Shown here one piece after another: positions 26,422 through 35,359 of a stretch of 64,000 bases of DNA (the first letter of the stretch is position 1; every line of letters begins with the position of its first letter). The stretch spans positions 496,001 to 560,000 of the forward strand of contig NZ_CP006951.1 in the NCBI RefSeq assembly GCF_000830885.1, given 5' to 3'. Source of the DNA: Dehalococcoides mccartyi CG5 (GTDB lineage: Bacteria > Chloroflexota > Dehalococcoidia > Dehalococcoidales > Dehalococcoidaceae). The notes below the pieces were generated by a model. It searched no databases, was not told where the DNA came from, and saw only the letters and a program-made list of their open reading frames with translations. The translations under genes were made by a program, and so were the position numbers.

Positions 26422-27003
26422 ATGCACGAACTATTGCCCTTTTACGGCAAACGTCAGAAGTCATTTCTGAAGAACTATATGCGTCTAGCTTCCCTTGGCC
26501 GCTGGCCGCTTATCGGTGCGCTGGTAAAGAAATATGCCAACCATTATGCTCGAAAACAGCACGGCGGGTATTTACTTAATTTGGCTGAAGCTAAAGATAT
26601 ACTGGATATGTCTGAAAATATTTATCTCGGGCCTTGCAGCTGCCGGGAGGTTTTTAAAAACTGTGATGCCCCGATTATGGCGGAGATAATAATAGGGGCG
26701 GGGAGACACGTCTACCGTGACACACTTGAAAATTTCAAACCGGTCAGCCGTGTTGAGGCAATGGCGGTTATTACCACCTGCCAGCAGGCAGGGCTGATGA
26801 CTACCCTAGTACATTGCAAGGAGCATTTTTATTCCATATGCAATTGTTGCCGCTGTTGCTGTGTGCCTTACCGTTTGAAGCATCAGTACGGCATAGAGTT
26901 TGCTCTGGTACGGGATAAAAATATCGTTACCCGTTTTGCCGAGTTTTTAAAGGAGGAAGGGCTACATGGAGTACCGCAAGACATACAGCCGGATAAAACC
27001 TGA
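26422..27003 (+). CDS. Cys-rich putative iron-sulfur protein, divergent from the acs operon
   Basis: A 193-residue protein I cannot name. Three cysteine groups stand out: GPCSCREVFKNC near residue 72, VHCKEH near residue 132 and CNCCRCCC near residue 140. Some ferredoxin-fused proteins share the CxCR...CNCCxCCC arrangement, but here no ferredoxin domain follows. The N-terminal 50 residues are basic. ATG 26422 has no ribosome-binding site and directly follows a -10 element; ATG 26479 is an alternative. Metal or iron-sulfur binding is an inference. Confidence 0.6.
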   Translation: MHELLPFYGKRQKSFLKNYMRLASLGRWPLIGALVKKYANHYARKQHGGYLLNLAEAKDILDMSENIYLGPCSCREVFKNCDAPIMAEIIIGAGRHVYRDTLENFKPVSRVEAMAVITTCQQAGLMTTLVHCKEHFYSICNCCRCCCVPYRLKHQYGIEFALVRDKNIVTRFAEFLKEEGLHGVPQDIQPDKT

Positions 27004-27301
27004 GCTTCTTTTTGATACCTTGAAAGACCTGATAACCAAACAGGGCGGGCATTTGGTCAGTTCCAACAGTGACAATTACTCCGTAATGGATTCTTCGTCT
27101 GATTTTATTTTCAAAGGGACTATGGCTTTCAGCCAGTCAAAAAACGGTTCCCCCGCCTGTGCCAGTGTGTACGTGATGGGGTCTGAACGCAAGGATAGCC
27201 GGGTAATACTGGATATAGAGGCAGGTGCTTTCGGTGAATCGGCTATAAAGTGCCTGCTGGATGAGGTAAATTTTTTGCTGGGCGAATATGAAAAAATATA
27301 G
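26966..27301 (+). CDS. Small conserved-looking protein of unknown function
   Basis: A 111-residue acidic protein overlapping the end of the Cys-rich gene by 38 bases, with GGAGG 10 bases before ATG 26966, so the two are translated as a unit. It has no Cys cluster, signal peptide or membrane segment. The pattern of alternating polar and hydrophobic residues with a final amphipathic helix suggests a small alpha/beta domain. I do not recognise the family. Confidence 0.6.
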   Translation: MEYRKTYSRIKPELLFDTLKDLITKQGGHLVSSNSDNYSVMDSSSDFIFKGTMAFSQSKNGSPACASVYVMGSERKDSRVILDIEAGAFGESAIKCLLDEVNFLLGEYEKI

Positions 27302-27311
27302 CTTTCAGCGT

Positions 27312-27340
27312 TTGAACAAACACCATGTATAGGATATAAT
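27312..27340 (+). promoter_or_regulatory. Promoter of aspS-tig-clpP
   Basis: TTGAAC (27312-27317), 17 bases, perfect TATAAT (27335-27340), some 30 bases before the aspS start. Confidence 0.7.
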
Positions 27341-27377
27341 CTTCTCTAATTGTCTTGACTAAATTTAGAAGGTGCGC

Positions 27378-29174
27378 ATGCTTAAAACTCATAGCTGTGC
27401 CTTAACTCAGGAAAATGTTGGCACTGAAGTTACTCTGGCCGGTTGGGTACACCGCCGCCGTGACCATGGCGGGGTTATATTTATTGACCTGCGTGACAGG
27501 GAAGGCATTGTTCAGGTGGTATTTAACCCGGAACAGTCCGCCGCCTGTCTGGATATTGGCAAAGAGCTGCGGAGTGAATATGTTCTGCAGGTAAAAGGCG
27601 TTGTCAGTCACCGCCCGGCCGGTACAGAAAATAACCGCATGCCTTCCGGTATGGTGGAAGTGGTAGCCGTCAATGCCAAAATCTTAAATGCCGCCAAAAC
27701 TCCTCCTTTTTATATTAATGAAGAAGTAGAAGTGGATGAGAGCCTGAGGCTCAAATACCGCTATTTGGATATTCGCCGTCAGGGCATGAAAAATAATCTT
27801 ATTATCCGCCACAAAGCTGTCCGCTTCATGCGGGAGTTTTTAAACGATCAGGGTTTTATAGAAATTGAAACCCCCATCCTTATTAAAAGCACACCTGAGG
27901 GTGCGCGTGACTATCTGGTGCCCTCACGCCTGTTTCCCGGCAAGTTTTTTGCCCTGCCCCAGTCCCCCCAGCAGTTAAAGCAGCTGCTGATGGTGGCGGG
28001 TATGGAAAAATACTATCAAGTTGCCCGCTGTTTCCGTGACGAAGACCTGAGGGCTGACCGCCAGCCTGAGTTTACCCAGCTGGATATGGAGATGAGCTTC
28101 GTTGACGAAGAAGATATGATGAAGTTGATGGAAGACCTGTTTACCGGGTTGGTAGCCAGTGTCCGCCCTGATATGAAATACAATAAAAAGTTTCCCCGTA
28201 TCAGCTTTGCTGATGCTATGGAGAAATACGGCTGTGACAAGCCTGACCTTCGCTTTGGTATGGAACTGGCAGATATTACCGATATAGGTGCATCTTCGGC
28301 CTTTGGCGTCTTCAAAAATGTGGCTGCTCAGGGTGGGGCTATCAAAGCTATTTCCGCCCCCGGTTGTGGTGGTTATAACAAGAGCCAGCATGAAGAACTT
28401 ATAAATCTGGCCAAGAAATACGGTGCGGCCGGGCTGGTACCTATTTCACTGGGTGTGGAAAACGGAGAGCTTAAAGACTTGACCATGGAAATGGTTAAAT
28501 CCGTAGCCGCCAAGTATCTGGCGCTGGAAGAAATAAAGACCATCGCCGAACGTTCCGGTGCTAAGCCGGGTGACCTTATATTGATTGTGGCTGGTGCCCG
28601 CAAGATGGTGAACACCGTACTGGGTGAAATGCGAAACCAGCTGGCAGTAAAACTGAATTTATGTGATAAAAATGAACTCAGCTTTGCTTTTGTAGTAGAT
28701 TTCCCCCTCTTCCAGTGGGATGAGGAAGGCAAACGCTGGGATTCGGTTCATCATCCCTTTACTGCCCCACTTGAGTCTGACATGCCGCTTATGGATACAG
28801 ACCCCGGCAGGGTAGGCAGCCGGGCTTACGATGTAGTCTGCAATGGATATGAGATTGCTGGCGGCAGTATCAGAATCCATCAGGCAGACCTGCAGAGGAA
28901 AGTATTCCATCTGCTGGGGTATAATGATGAGCAGATAGATGAACGCTTTGGCCACCTGTTGGAGGCCTTTGAGTTTGGCGCACCCCCTCATGGCGGTGTT
29001 GCACCGGGTATAGACCGTTTTGTAATGCTGTTGGCAGGGGAAACTTCAATACGTGAGGTTATATCCTTCCCCAAAAATCAGGCCGCTCAGGACTTGCTTT
29101 TTGGAGCTCCGTCAGTAGTAGATGACAAGCAAATAAGGGATTTACATATCCGTATTCAAGCGGAAAAAGAATAG
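27378..29174 (+). CDS. aspS: Aspartyl-tRNA synthetase
   Basis: A 598-residue bacterial-type class II synthetase charging tRNA-Asp. The anticodon-binding OB fold fills residues 1-110 (LAGWVHRRRDHGGVIFIDLR), then motif 2 (YQVARCFRDEDLRADRQPEF), the bacterial GAD insertion (residues 290-420) and motif 3 (GVAPGIDRFVMLL). ATG 27378 is preferred to GTG 27372 because AGAAGG is 5 bases upstream of it. Whether it also charges tRNA-Asn cannot be read from the sequence. Confidence 0.95.
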   Translation: MLKTHSCALTQENVGTEVTLAGWVHRRRDHGGVIFIDLRDREGIVQVVFNPEQSAACLDIGKELRSEYVLQVKGVVSHRPAGTENNRMPSGMVEVVAVNAKILNAAKTPPFYINEEVEVDESLRLKYRYLDIRRQGMKNNLIIRHKAVRFMREFLNDQGFIEIETPILIKSTPEGARDYLVPSRLFPGKFFALPQSPQQLKQLLMVAGMEKYYQVARCFRDEDLRADRQPEFTQLDMEMSFVDEEDMMKLMEDLFTGLVASVRPDMKYNKKFPRISFADAMEKYGCDKPDLRFGMELADITDIGASSAFGVFKNVAAQGGAIKAISAPGCGGYNKSQHEELINLAKKYGAAGLVPISLGVENGELKDLTMEMVKSVAAKYLALEEIKTIAERSGAKPGDLILIVAGARKMVNTVLGEMRNQLAVKLNLCDKNELSFAFVVDFPLFQWDEEGKRWDSVHHPFTAPLESDMPLMDTDPGRVGSRAYDVVCNGYEIAGGSIRIHQADLQRKVFHLLGYNDEQIDERFGHLLEAFEFGAPPHGGVAPGIDRFVMLLAGETSIREVISFPKNQAAQDLLFGAPSVVDDKQIRDLHIRIQAEKE

Positions 29175-29193
29175 TTTTTTGGATTGAGGTGCC

Positions 29194-30537
29194 ATGAAAG
29201 TAACAGATAAAAAGATAGAGGGCTGTCAGGCCAGCATAACGGTAGAGATGGATTCAACCGAGGTTGAAGAAGGTCTTTCCAAAACATACCGCCGTCTGGT
29301 GAAAAAGGTGGAAATTCCGGGCTTTCGCAAAGGTAAAGCCCCCAGAGATGTGTTTGAAAAATATGTCAGCCGCGAAAAAATGCTGGACGAACTGGTAGAT
29401 GATATTGTGCCGGAAGCCTGCCAGAAGGCTATACAAGACGAGGAGATAAAACCCTTTGCCACTCCCAAGGTAGCTATGGTTACCACCGACCCCTTTGTTT
29501 TTTCTGCTCGCATACCACTGCCTCCGGTAGTGGAGCTGGGTGATTATAAAACCATAAGAGCTGCTAAAGAGACGGTAGAGATTGCCGAAGAAAATATTGA
29601 TACGGTAGTAGATCAGGTACTCCATCAGCGAGCTACTTGGGAAACAGCGGAACGTCCTGTCAAAATGGGTGACATGCTACTTATGCAGGTTGAAAGCACC
29701 CTTAATGGCGAACCCTATCTGAACCGTGAGGATATGCAGTATTCAGTTCGGGAAGAGGCCATTTATCCTGCTCCCGGTTTTGGCGACTGCCTGGTAGATA
29801 TGGTTGCGGGTGAACCCAAAGAATTTTCAATAGTTTTCCCCGAAGACCATGCACGGGCTGAACTGGCCGGTAAAACAGCCGCTTTTAAGGTAACTGTCCG
29901 TGAAATTAAAGAAGAAAAACTGCCTGAACTAAATGATGCATTTGCCCACGAATTAAACCCTGAGTTTAATACTCTGTCTGAGCTTCGCCAGCGTATTCGG
30001 GAAAATATGCAGGACAGACAGGATGACAAGGCTCAGGCCAAGTTTGAAGACCAGATTGTTGAAGCCCTGATAAAAATGAGTAAAATAGATTATCCGGAAG
30101 TTATGGTGGAAGCAGAGCTGGACCAGATAATTGAACAGCAGCTGCAACGTCTGCAGAGTAATGTAAAAAGCCCCGAAGAATTCCGGGCTATGCTTTCCCA
30201 AATGACACCGGAGGATATGCAGCAGCGGTATCGCCCTCTGGCGGAACAACGGGTAGCATCTTCGCTGGTGCTGGGTAAACTGGCCACCACCGAAAATCTG
30301 GTACCCAATGATGAAGAAGTAGATGCTGAAATTGAAAAACTGATTACAGATGCCGGTGATAAAAAAGAAGAAGAAAAAGCCCTTTACAATCAATCGGAAA
30401 CCAGAGACCGTCTTATTCAGCTTCTGACTGCCCGTAAAACTATGGCTTTTATAGATGAAATAGCCCTTCAGCCAGCTCTTGAGGCTGTCGAACCTAAAGC
30501 TGATGAAGATGAAAAAACAGAGGAGGCAGATAAATGA
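29194..30537 (+). CDS. tig: Trigger factor (ribosome-bound chaperone and prolyl isomerase)
   Basis: A 447-residue trigger factor. The ribosome-docking signature [16 protein letters not shown] is near residue 42; the middle part (about 150-235) is the FKBP-like isomerase domain, and the rest is the long helical chaperone arm, ending in an acidic tail. It overlaps clpP by four bases (ATGA), the common tig-clpP pairing, although clpX does not follow here. Confidence 0.94.
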   Translation: MKVTDKKIEGCQASITVEMDSTEVEEGLSKTYRRLVKKVEIPGFRKGKAPRDVFEKYVSREKMLDELVDDIVPEACQKAIQDEEIKPFATPKVAMVTTDPFVFSARIPLPPVVELGDYKTIRAAKETVEIAEENIDTVVDQVLHQRATWETAERPVKMGDMLLMQVESTLNGEPYLNREDMQYSVREEAIYPAPGFGDCLVDMVAGEPKEFSIVFPEDHARAELAGKTAAFKVTVREIKEEKLPELNDAFAHELNPEFNTLSELRQRIRENMQDRQDDKAQAKFEDQIVEALIKMSKIDYPEVMVEAELDQIIEQQLQRLQSNVKSPEEFRAMLSQMTPEDMQQRYRPLAEQRVASSLVLGKLATTENLVPNDEEVDAEIEKLITDAGDKKEEEKALYNQSETRDRLIQLLTARKTMAFIDEIALQPALEAVEPKADEDEKTEEADK

Positions 30538-31136
30538 TAAGCCCTGAAAACGTAGTACCTATGGTTATTGAGAGCAGTGCCAGAGGAGAACGTGCCTTTG
30601 ACATTTATTCTCTATTGCTGAAGGAAAGAATTATCTTTCTGGGTTCGCAAATAAACGATCAGGTAGCCAATCTGGTTATTGCCCAGTTACTGTTTCTTGA
30701 CAGGGAAGACCCGGACAAGGATATCAGTCTATATATACACAGCCCCGGCGGGGTAATATCTGCCGGTCTTGCCATGTACGATACCATGCAGCTTATTCGC
30801 CCCAAGGTATCCACCATTTGCGTAGGCGTAGCTGCTTCCATGGCAACAGTACTCCTGTGTGCCGGTGCTAAAGGCAAACGCTATGCTTTGCCTAATGCTA
30901 CCATTCATATGCATCAGGCTATGGGTGGCGCTCAGGGACAGGCTTCGGATATTGAAATTGCCGCCCGCGAGATTATGCGCCAGCAGGATATTTTGCGGAA
31001 TATTCTGGTAAAACATACCGGCCAGACCATGGAGAAAATAGTCCACGATAGTGACCGTGACTATTATCTGAGTGCCCAGCAGGCGGTGGAATACGGTTTA
31101 ATAGACGAAATTTTGCAGAAACCTGAAAACAAATAA
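30534..31136 (+). CDS. clpP: ATP-dependent Clp protease proteolytic subunit
   Basis: A 200-residue serine protease that forms the barrel of Clp. The catalytic triad is visible: Ser in [11 protein letters not shown] (near residue 98), His in [10 protein letters not shown] and Asp in [20 protein letters not shown]. No propeptide is obvious. Its Clp ATPase partner is outside the window. Confidence 0.96.
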   Translation: MISPENVVPMVIESSARGERAFDIYSLLLKERIIFLGSQINDQVANLVIAQLLFLDREDPDKDISLYIHSPGGVISAGLAMYDTMQLIRPKVSTICVGVAASMATVLLCAGAKGKRYALPNATIHMHQAMGGAQGQASDIEIAAREIMRQQDILRNILVKHTGQTMEKIVHDSDRDYYLSAQQAVEYGLIDEILQKPENK

Positions 31137-31167
31137 TTTAACAGTTGGTGGTTTTACATCTAAAGAC

Positions 31168-31198
31168 AAAACGCCCTTCGCAAGAGGGGCGTTTTTAT
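31168..31198 (+). terminator. Terminator after clpP
   Basis: AAAACGCCCTT pairs with AGAGGGGCGTTTTT across a 4-base loop and ends in T residues; it may serve both strands. Confidence 0.8.
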
Positions 31199-31216
31199 TC
31201 TTCAAGCGGTAAGAAA

Positions 31217-32203
31217 TCAGTTAGTAAAATAGTGCATGCCGAAGCGTTCTTTTAGTCCTTCCAGATTGGGCAAACCTGAACGGGCACCCAGCTTGCTTAT
31301 GCAGAAACGGGCAGAAATATCCCCCAGCAAGCCGCACTCTTCAATGGGTTTATCCCCCATAAGCCCGAAAAGGAAACCGGTGGTAAAGGCATCTGCCGCA
31401 CCTATTGTATCCACTACGGTACGGATATCTTTCCTGAGGCTGACGGTTGACTCCATATGGCACTCGTGGTCTTTGTCCCGTATATAGGTCTGGAGGGTTA
31501 TTTTGCCTTTTCGTTGAAAACGGCGGCTCTCTCCCAGAGTAACTACCACATGTTCACATCCGCTGCGGATACACATATCCGTAGCCCGCTGATAATTCTT
31601 TTGGGTCATTTTCTCTATATCCAGTTGGTTGGTGAAAAGGGCATTTGTGCGTGAAAGAATGGGAGCAAGCCTTTTCAGCCCCTGGGCGGCAAAGAGGGCT
31701 CCGGGTGAAAAGCTGAAAAGTACATCCGGTGCCAGCCGTTCCGCTATTTCATGGCAAAGGGCAAATTCATTCTGGCTGAAGAAAGTTGACATATGAACCA
31801 GCTTGGCTTGGCTTAAGTACTCCAGATTGATATCAGAAAGGTTAAGGTAATTGTTGGCACCGGGATTTACATATGTTGAGCGGCGCCCGGAAGATTCACT
31901 TAGTGAAACCACTGAGCCCGTTTGGGCTTCGTCCGTTACCATCAGGTACTGGTTATCTATACCTGCGTTTTCAAAGTCTTTAATCAACAGGTTGCCGTCA
32001 GAGTCATTCCCCACTGCTCCTATGAAGCCGCATTTTAATCCCAGCCGGGATAACCCATGTATAGTATTTGCACCTGAACCGCCGGGGAATGAGGCAGATT
32101 CGGTGACTACACATTCGCCGTCATGGAGTATTTGCTCCACAGTATATATATGATCTACATGCACCGCCCCCAAGCCGATAGCCTCAAGACTACAAGTAGT
32201 CAT
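31217..32203 (-). CDS. PfkB/ribokinase-family carbohydrate kinase
   Basis: A 328-residue kinase of the ribokinase superfamily. PGGSGANTIHGLSRLG near residue 41 is the PfkB N-terminal signature and VVDTIGAADAFTTGF near residue 278 holds the catalytic Asp (GAAD instead of the usual GAGD). The substrate may be a sugar, nucleoside or other alcohol. It overlaps the formyltransferase-like gene by ATGA, so the two proteins are probably functionally linked. Confidence 0.82.
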   Translation of the reverse strand: MTTCSLEAIGLGAVHVDHIYTVEQILHDGECVVTESASFPGGSGANTIHGLSRLGLKCGFIGAVGNDSDGNLLIKDFENAGIDNQYLMVTDEAQTGSVVSLSESSGRRSTYVNPGANNYLNLSDINLEYLSQAKLVHMSTFFSQNEFALCHEIAERLAPDVLFSFSPGALFAAQGLKRLAPILSRTNALFTNQLDIEKMTQKNYQRATDMCIRSGCEHVVVTLGESRRFQRKGKITLQTYIRDKDHECHMESTVSLRKDIRTVVDTIGAADAFTTGFLFGLMGDKPIEECGLLGDISARFCISKLGARSGLPNLEGLKERFGMHYFTN

Positions 32204-33027
32204 GTCATTCTCTCCCTTGGATTTAGGTGGTCAATCTCGGCGCTCAGGTCATAACCCGGTATAGTTTGTCCGCAGTTATCAGTTACCTGACCCTTGCGGA
32301 TATTTACTCGCCCTTCGCTTATGGCCTTTATACTGCGGACTATAAGCGGCAGTTCGCGGATAGTTCCCTGGTGGCGGATAGCTTTGAAAAGGGAGTTGTC
32401 TTCACCCTCGGCGGTTTTAATATCATTTACCGTCCGCTTTGCAATACTATCCCAGAGAGGCTTGAAGGAATCTGTCTGGATTGGGAAACGGCAGTAACTT
32501 ACCACTGGTCCCCTGTCCAGTTCAGGTGTTACCAGATGTATCATAGCCCCGGTTTCGGCGGCTTTTTGCTGCATAAGCTCCCAGATAACCTCTTTCCAAG
32601 TGCCTTTGGGTCCCCATGGAGTGGCTGGGTGCAGATTTATAATGTTATAACGGCTACACATTTCCGGTCCCATTATCAGCATGTAGCCAGCCAGTACGCA
32701 TAACTGAGGGTTATATTCCTTGAGGCGGTTTATGACCTCGCGGTCATAGTCCAGTCTCCACTGCGGTAGGATGCTGCCGGGTATTTCATCATTACCGTTT
32801 ACCCGTGTTTTATATTTCTGGTAGGAAAAGGTAACCAGCGGTATCTTGTAGTTTTTTACCAGTTCAAAAAAAGCGTCTGTCTCGGCTGATTCACCGGGTT
32901 CGCGGCTGCAAAAGACAAAACTTATCCTTGCCTTAAGCTCTCCCTTTTGGATGCTGTCCAGCACTGCAGTCAAAAGGGAGCGGGATCCTTTGCCTCTGGC
33001 AGTTGAAAACCAGCCCAGTTCAAACAT
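32200..33027 (-). CDS. Formyltransferase-like protein (PurN/GART fold)
   Basis: A 275-residue protein of the glycinamide-ribonucleotide formyltransferase fold. The catalytic Asn-His pair is in NIINLHPATPWGPKGTW near residue 130 and the Asp in TPELDRGPVVSY near residue 166. The N-terminal glycine-rich loop is changed (RGKGSRSLL rather than GNGSNLQ) and the protein is about 70 residues longer than PurN, so the acceptor may not be GAR. It overlaps the kinase gene and starts 2 bases after the PHP gene. Confidence 0.65.
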   Translation of the reverse strand: MFELGWFSTARGKGSRSLLTAVLDSIQKGELKARISFVFCSREPGESAETDAFFELVKNYKIPLVTFSYQKYKTRVNGNDEIPGSILPQWRLDYDREVINRLKEYNPQLCVLAGYMLIMGPEMCSRYNIINLHPATPWGPKGTWKEVIWELMQQKAAETGAMIHLVTPELDRGPVVSYCRFPIQTDSFKPLWDSIAKRTVNDIKTAEGEDNSLFKAIRHQGTIRELPLIVRSIKAISEGRVNIRKGQVTDNCGQTIPGYDLSAEIDHLNPRERMT

Positions 33028-33029
33028 GC

Positions 33030-33689
33030 TTATTTCTCCGGTTTGATATATTTGGAAAGTTTGCGTATGAGTGCCCGTATCCGAACCATGCGGTTCTGGC
33101 GGCCGGTTATCCGTCCCTGCCGGAGGGCGGCTATGAATTCCTTGGGGGTATTGAAATCAGGCATGGTTATGTAGGTAGTGCCTATTTCAGGCAAAGTATG
33201 GGAATCCGTGCCGGCACTCATGGGCAGGTCATACTGTTTGGCCAGCTTGCGAGCTTTTTTAAGGCTTCCGTTAAGCAGGGTGCGGGAATTAAATACCTCC
33301 AGCACGTCTATTTTCCCCTCGGAAGCCAGTCTTTCCAGCTCCGTATCTATCAGCGCCGAACCCCTTAGCCCGTCATAAGGGTGGGGAATGCATACCAGAG
33401 CACCCTGTGCTTTTATGCGGGATACACATTCGTCTACTGATATGCCGCTGGGTATGCTTTCTTTAAGAAACATGCCCATAATCTCTCCGTGGGGGGTCAG
33501 CACTTCCTCTGAGATTATTATTTTTATGGGGCTTTCCTTGGCCAGCATCAAGGCCCCTTCGGCCGTGCCATGGTCACACAAAGAAATGCAGTTGATGCCT
33601 TTTTCAACGCATTTGCTTATCAGGTCTTTTGGTTGGGTATTTGAGTCCATAGAATAATTTGTATGGACGTGTAAATCAGCTTTTAACAT
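33030..33689 (-). CDS. PHP-domain phosphoesterase
   Basis: A 219-residue metal-dependent PHP protein. The metal ligands are visible in ADLHVHTNYSMDS at residues 4-16, SLCDHGTAEGA near residue 37, CIPHPYDGLRG near residue 97 and AGTDSHTLPEIG near residue 157. Such stand-alone PHP proteins hydrolyse phosphoesters such as 3',5'-bisphosphates or nucleotides; the substrate is unknown. It lies 2 bases from each neighbour, within the efp to kinase run. Confidence 0.8.
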   Translation of the reverse strand: MLKADLHVHTNYSMDSNTQPKDLISKCVEKGINCISLCDHGTAEGALMLAKESPIKIIISEEVLTPHGEIMGMFLKESIPSGISVDECVSRIKAQGALVCIPHPYDGLRGSALIDTELERLASEGKIDVLEVFNSRTLLNGSLKKARKLAKQYDLPMSAGTDSHTLPEIGTTYITMPDFNTPKEFIAALRQGRITGRQNRMVRIRALIRKLSKYIKPEK

Positions 33690-33691
33690 TG

Positions 33692-34252
33692 TTAAGTGGT
33701 TGCCTTTCCCAGATATTGGCCGCTACGGGTGTCTACCCTGATTAAGTCTTTGGTATTTATAAATAACGGCACCTGTACAACAAGCCCTGTTTCCAGAGTA
33801 GCCGGTTTGGTAGTGGTGGCGGCGGTATCGCCTTTAAAACCCGGTTCGGTATGGGCTATCCTCAGATTGACGGATGCCGGTAGTTCAACACCTATAGCAT
33901 CTTCCTGAAAGGTCATTACCCTGACACTGCCGTTTTCAAGCAGGTAGTTAACGGCATCACCCAGTACGGCTTTATTCAGAGCTATCTGCTCAAAGGTTTT
34001 TTCATCCATGAAGTGGTAGACGTTTTCATCATTATATAAAAATTGCATATGGCGGTATTCCAGATTTACCAGATTGAACTTTTCATCTGATTGAAAGGTT
34101 TGTTCCATAGTGTGCCCGTCCCGTATATCTTTCAGTTTCAGACGTAGCAAGGCGGTGTGCTTCATTTTTACATGTTGGATATCTATTACTTGGAATAGAC
34201 CGTTTTCCTGTTGGATGATACAACTCTTTTTTAATTCGTTTCCAGTGGCCAT
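33692..34252 (-). CDS. efp: Elongation factor P with an altered tip loop
   Basis: A 186-residue EF-P, which helps ribosomes through polyproline stretches. All three beta-barrel domains are there (FQVIDIQHVKMKHTALLR in domain I, VRVMTFQ in domain II, TGLVVQVPLFI and IRVDTRSGQYLG in domain III). The loop that normally reads PGKGxA, with the modified residue at its tip, is here MKHTA and one residue shorter. Either the factor works unmodified or by another chemistry. Confidence 0.9.
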   Translation of the reverse strand: MATGNELKKSCIIQQENGLFQVIDIQHVKMKHTALLRLKLKDIRDGHTMEQTFQSDEKFNLVNLEYRHMQFLYNDENVYHFMDEKTFEQIALNKAVLGDAVNYLLENGSVRVMTFQEDAIGVELPASVNLRIAHTEPGFKGDTAATTTKPATLETGLVVQVPLFINTKDLIRVDTRSGQYLGKATT

Positions 34253-34267
34253 ATAAACCTTTCTCTT

Positions 34268-35359
34268 CTAAATATACGGGTTTTGTTTATCTGATTTTGA
34301 AAGCAACTCTATTTTACCATTTTTAAGCATACAGGTATCTTCTATGCGGATACCGCCCCATCCCGGCAGATAAATGCCCGGCTCAATACTGAAAACCATA
34401 CCGTTTTCAAGTATATCTGTACTTCTGGGACTCAGGTGCGGTTCCTCGTGGACCTCCAGCCCCACTCCATGCCCAAGGCTGTGTCCGAAATTTGCCCCGT
34501 ACCCGGCTTTTTCGATAACCTCCCGGGCAATAGCATCAGCCTCTTGTCCGGTCATTCCGGAGTGGATTTGGTCTATGGCCTTTTGCTGGGCGGCCAGAAC
34601 TATATCATATATTTTCTTAAATTGGCTATTCGGTTTTCCCGGCAGGACAGTTCTGGTCATGTCACTGGCGTACCAGCTGACCTTTGCCCCATAATCCATC
34701 AGCAGGGGTTGTCCGTCAGCCACAGCTTCAGGGCGGGTTTGAGCGTGAGGCAGGGCAGAGTTTGCCCCGGTTGCGGCAATCACCTCAAACGGCATGGATT
34801 GGCTGCCGTGGCTTTTCATAAATTTCTCAAGTTCCCAAGCCAGTTCCCTTTCGGTCATCCCCGGTGTCAGCAGGGAGGGTAGTGCGGAGAAAGCGGCATC
34901 TCCAATAGCGGAGGCCTGTTTGATGCAGTCTATTTCATTTTCGGATTTTATCTTTCGCAGTTTTCCTGCTAAATCTGCGGTTTCCACAAGCAAGACATTT
35001 AAACCGCTTTCGCTGAGTGTGTTTTTTAGTTTGCTGTATTGTTCAAAAGTAATAAAGGAAGATTCAAAACCCAGACGGCGGATACTTTCGGAGCTTAACA
35101 GTTCGGGCAACCAGAGTGACCTTCCGTTTATAACTTTACATAAAGTATAATCAGGAGACTCATTTTCAGCCTGCTCATAATAGCGGAAATCTACCGCAAT
35201 AAAAGACTGGGTCGGGGTAATAAACAGGTGGCCTTCGCCGCCGGAAAAACCGGACAGGTAATACTGGTTTTCGGGTTTGGATACAAGCAATCCATCCAGT
35301 TCATTTTCGGCCATAAGTTTTCTTAGGAGTGCAAGTCTTTGTCCGTTTGACTGGCTCAT
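34268..35359 (-). CDS. M24-family metallopeptidase (Xaa-Pro peptidase-like)
   Basis: A 363-residue pita-bread peptidase. A creatinase N-terminal domain (residues 1-130) precedes the M24 domain with metal ligands in LLMDYGAKVSWYASDMTR (two Asp), GHSLGHGVGLEVHEEP (His), FSIEPGIYLPGWGGIRIED (two Glu). It probably removes N-terminal residues before proline from peptides in the cytoplasm. GGAAG precedes ATG 35359, which overlaps the recombinase stop as ATGA. Confidence 0.9.
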   Translation of the reverse strand: MSQSNGQRLALLRKLMAENELDGLLVSKPENQYYLSGFSGGEGHLFITPTQSFIAVDFRYYEQAENESPDYTLCKVINGRSLWLPELLSSESIRRLGFESSFITFEQYSKLKNTLSESGLNVLLVETADLAGKLRKIKSENEIDCIKQASAIGDAAFSALPSLLTPGMTERELAWELEKFMKSHGSQSMPFEVIAATGANSALPHAQTRPEAVADGQPLLMDYGAKVSWYASDMTRTVLPGKPNSQFKKIYDIVLAAQQKAIDQIHSGMTGQEADAIAREVIEKAGYGANFGHSLGHGVGLEVHEEPHLSPRSTDILENGMVFSIEPGIYLPGWGGIRIEDTCMLKNGKIELLSKSDKQNPYI

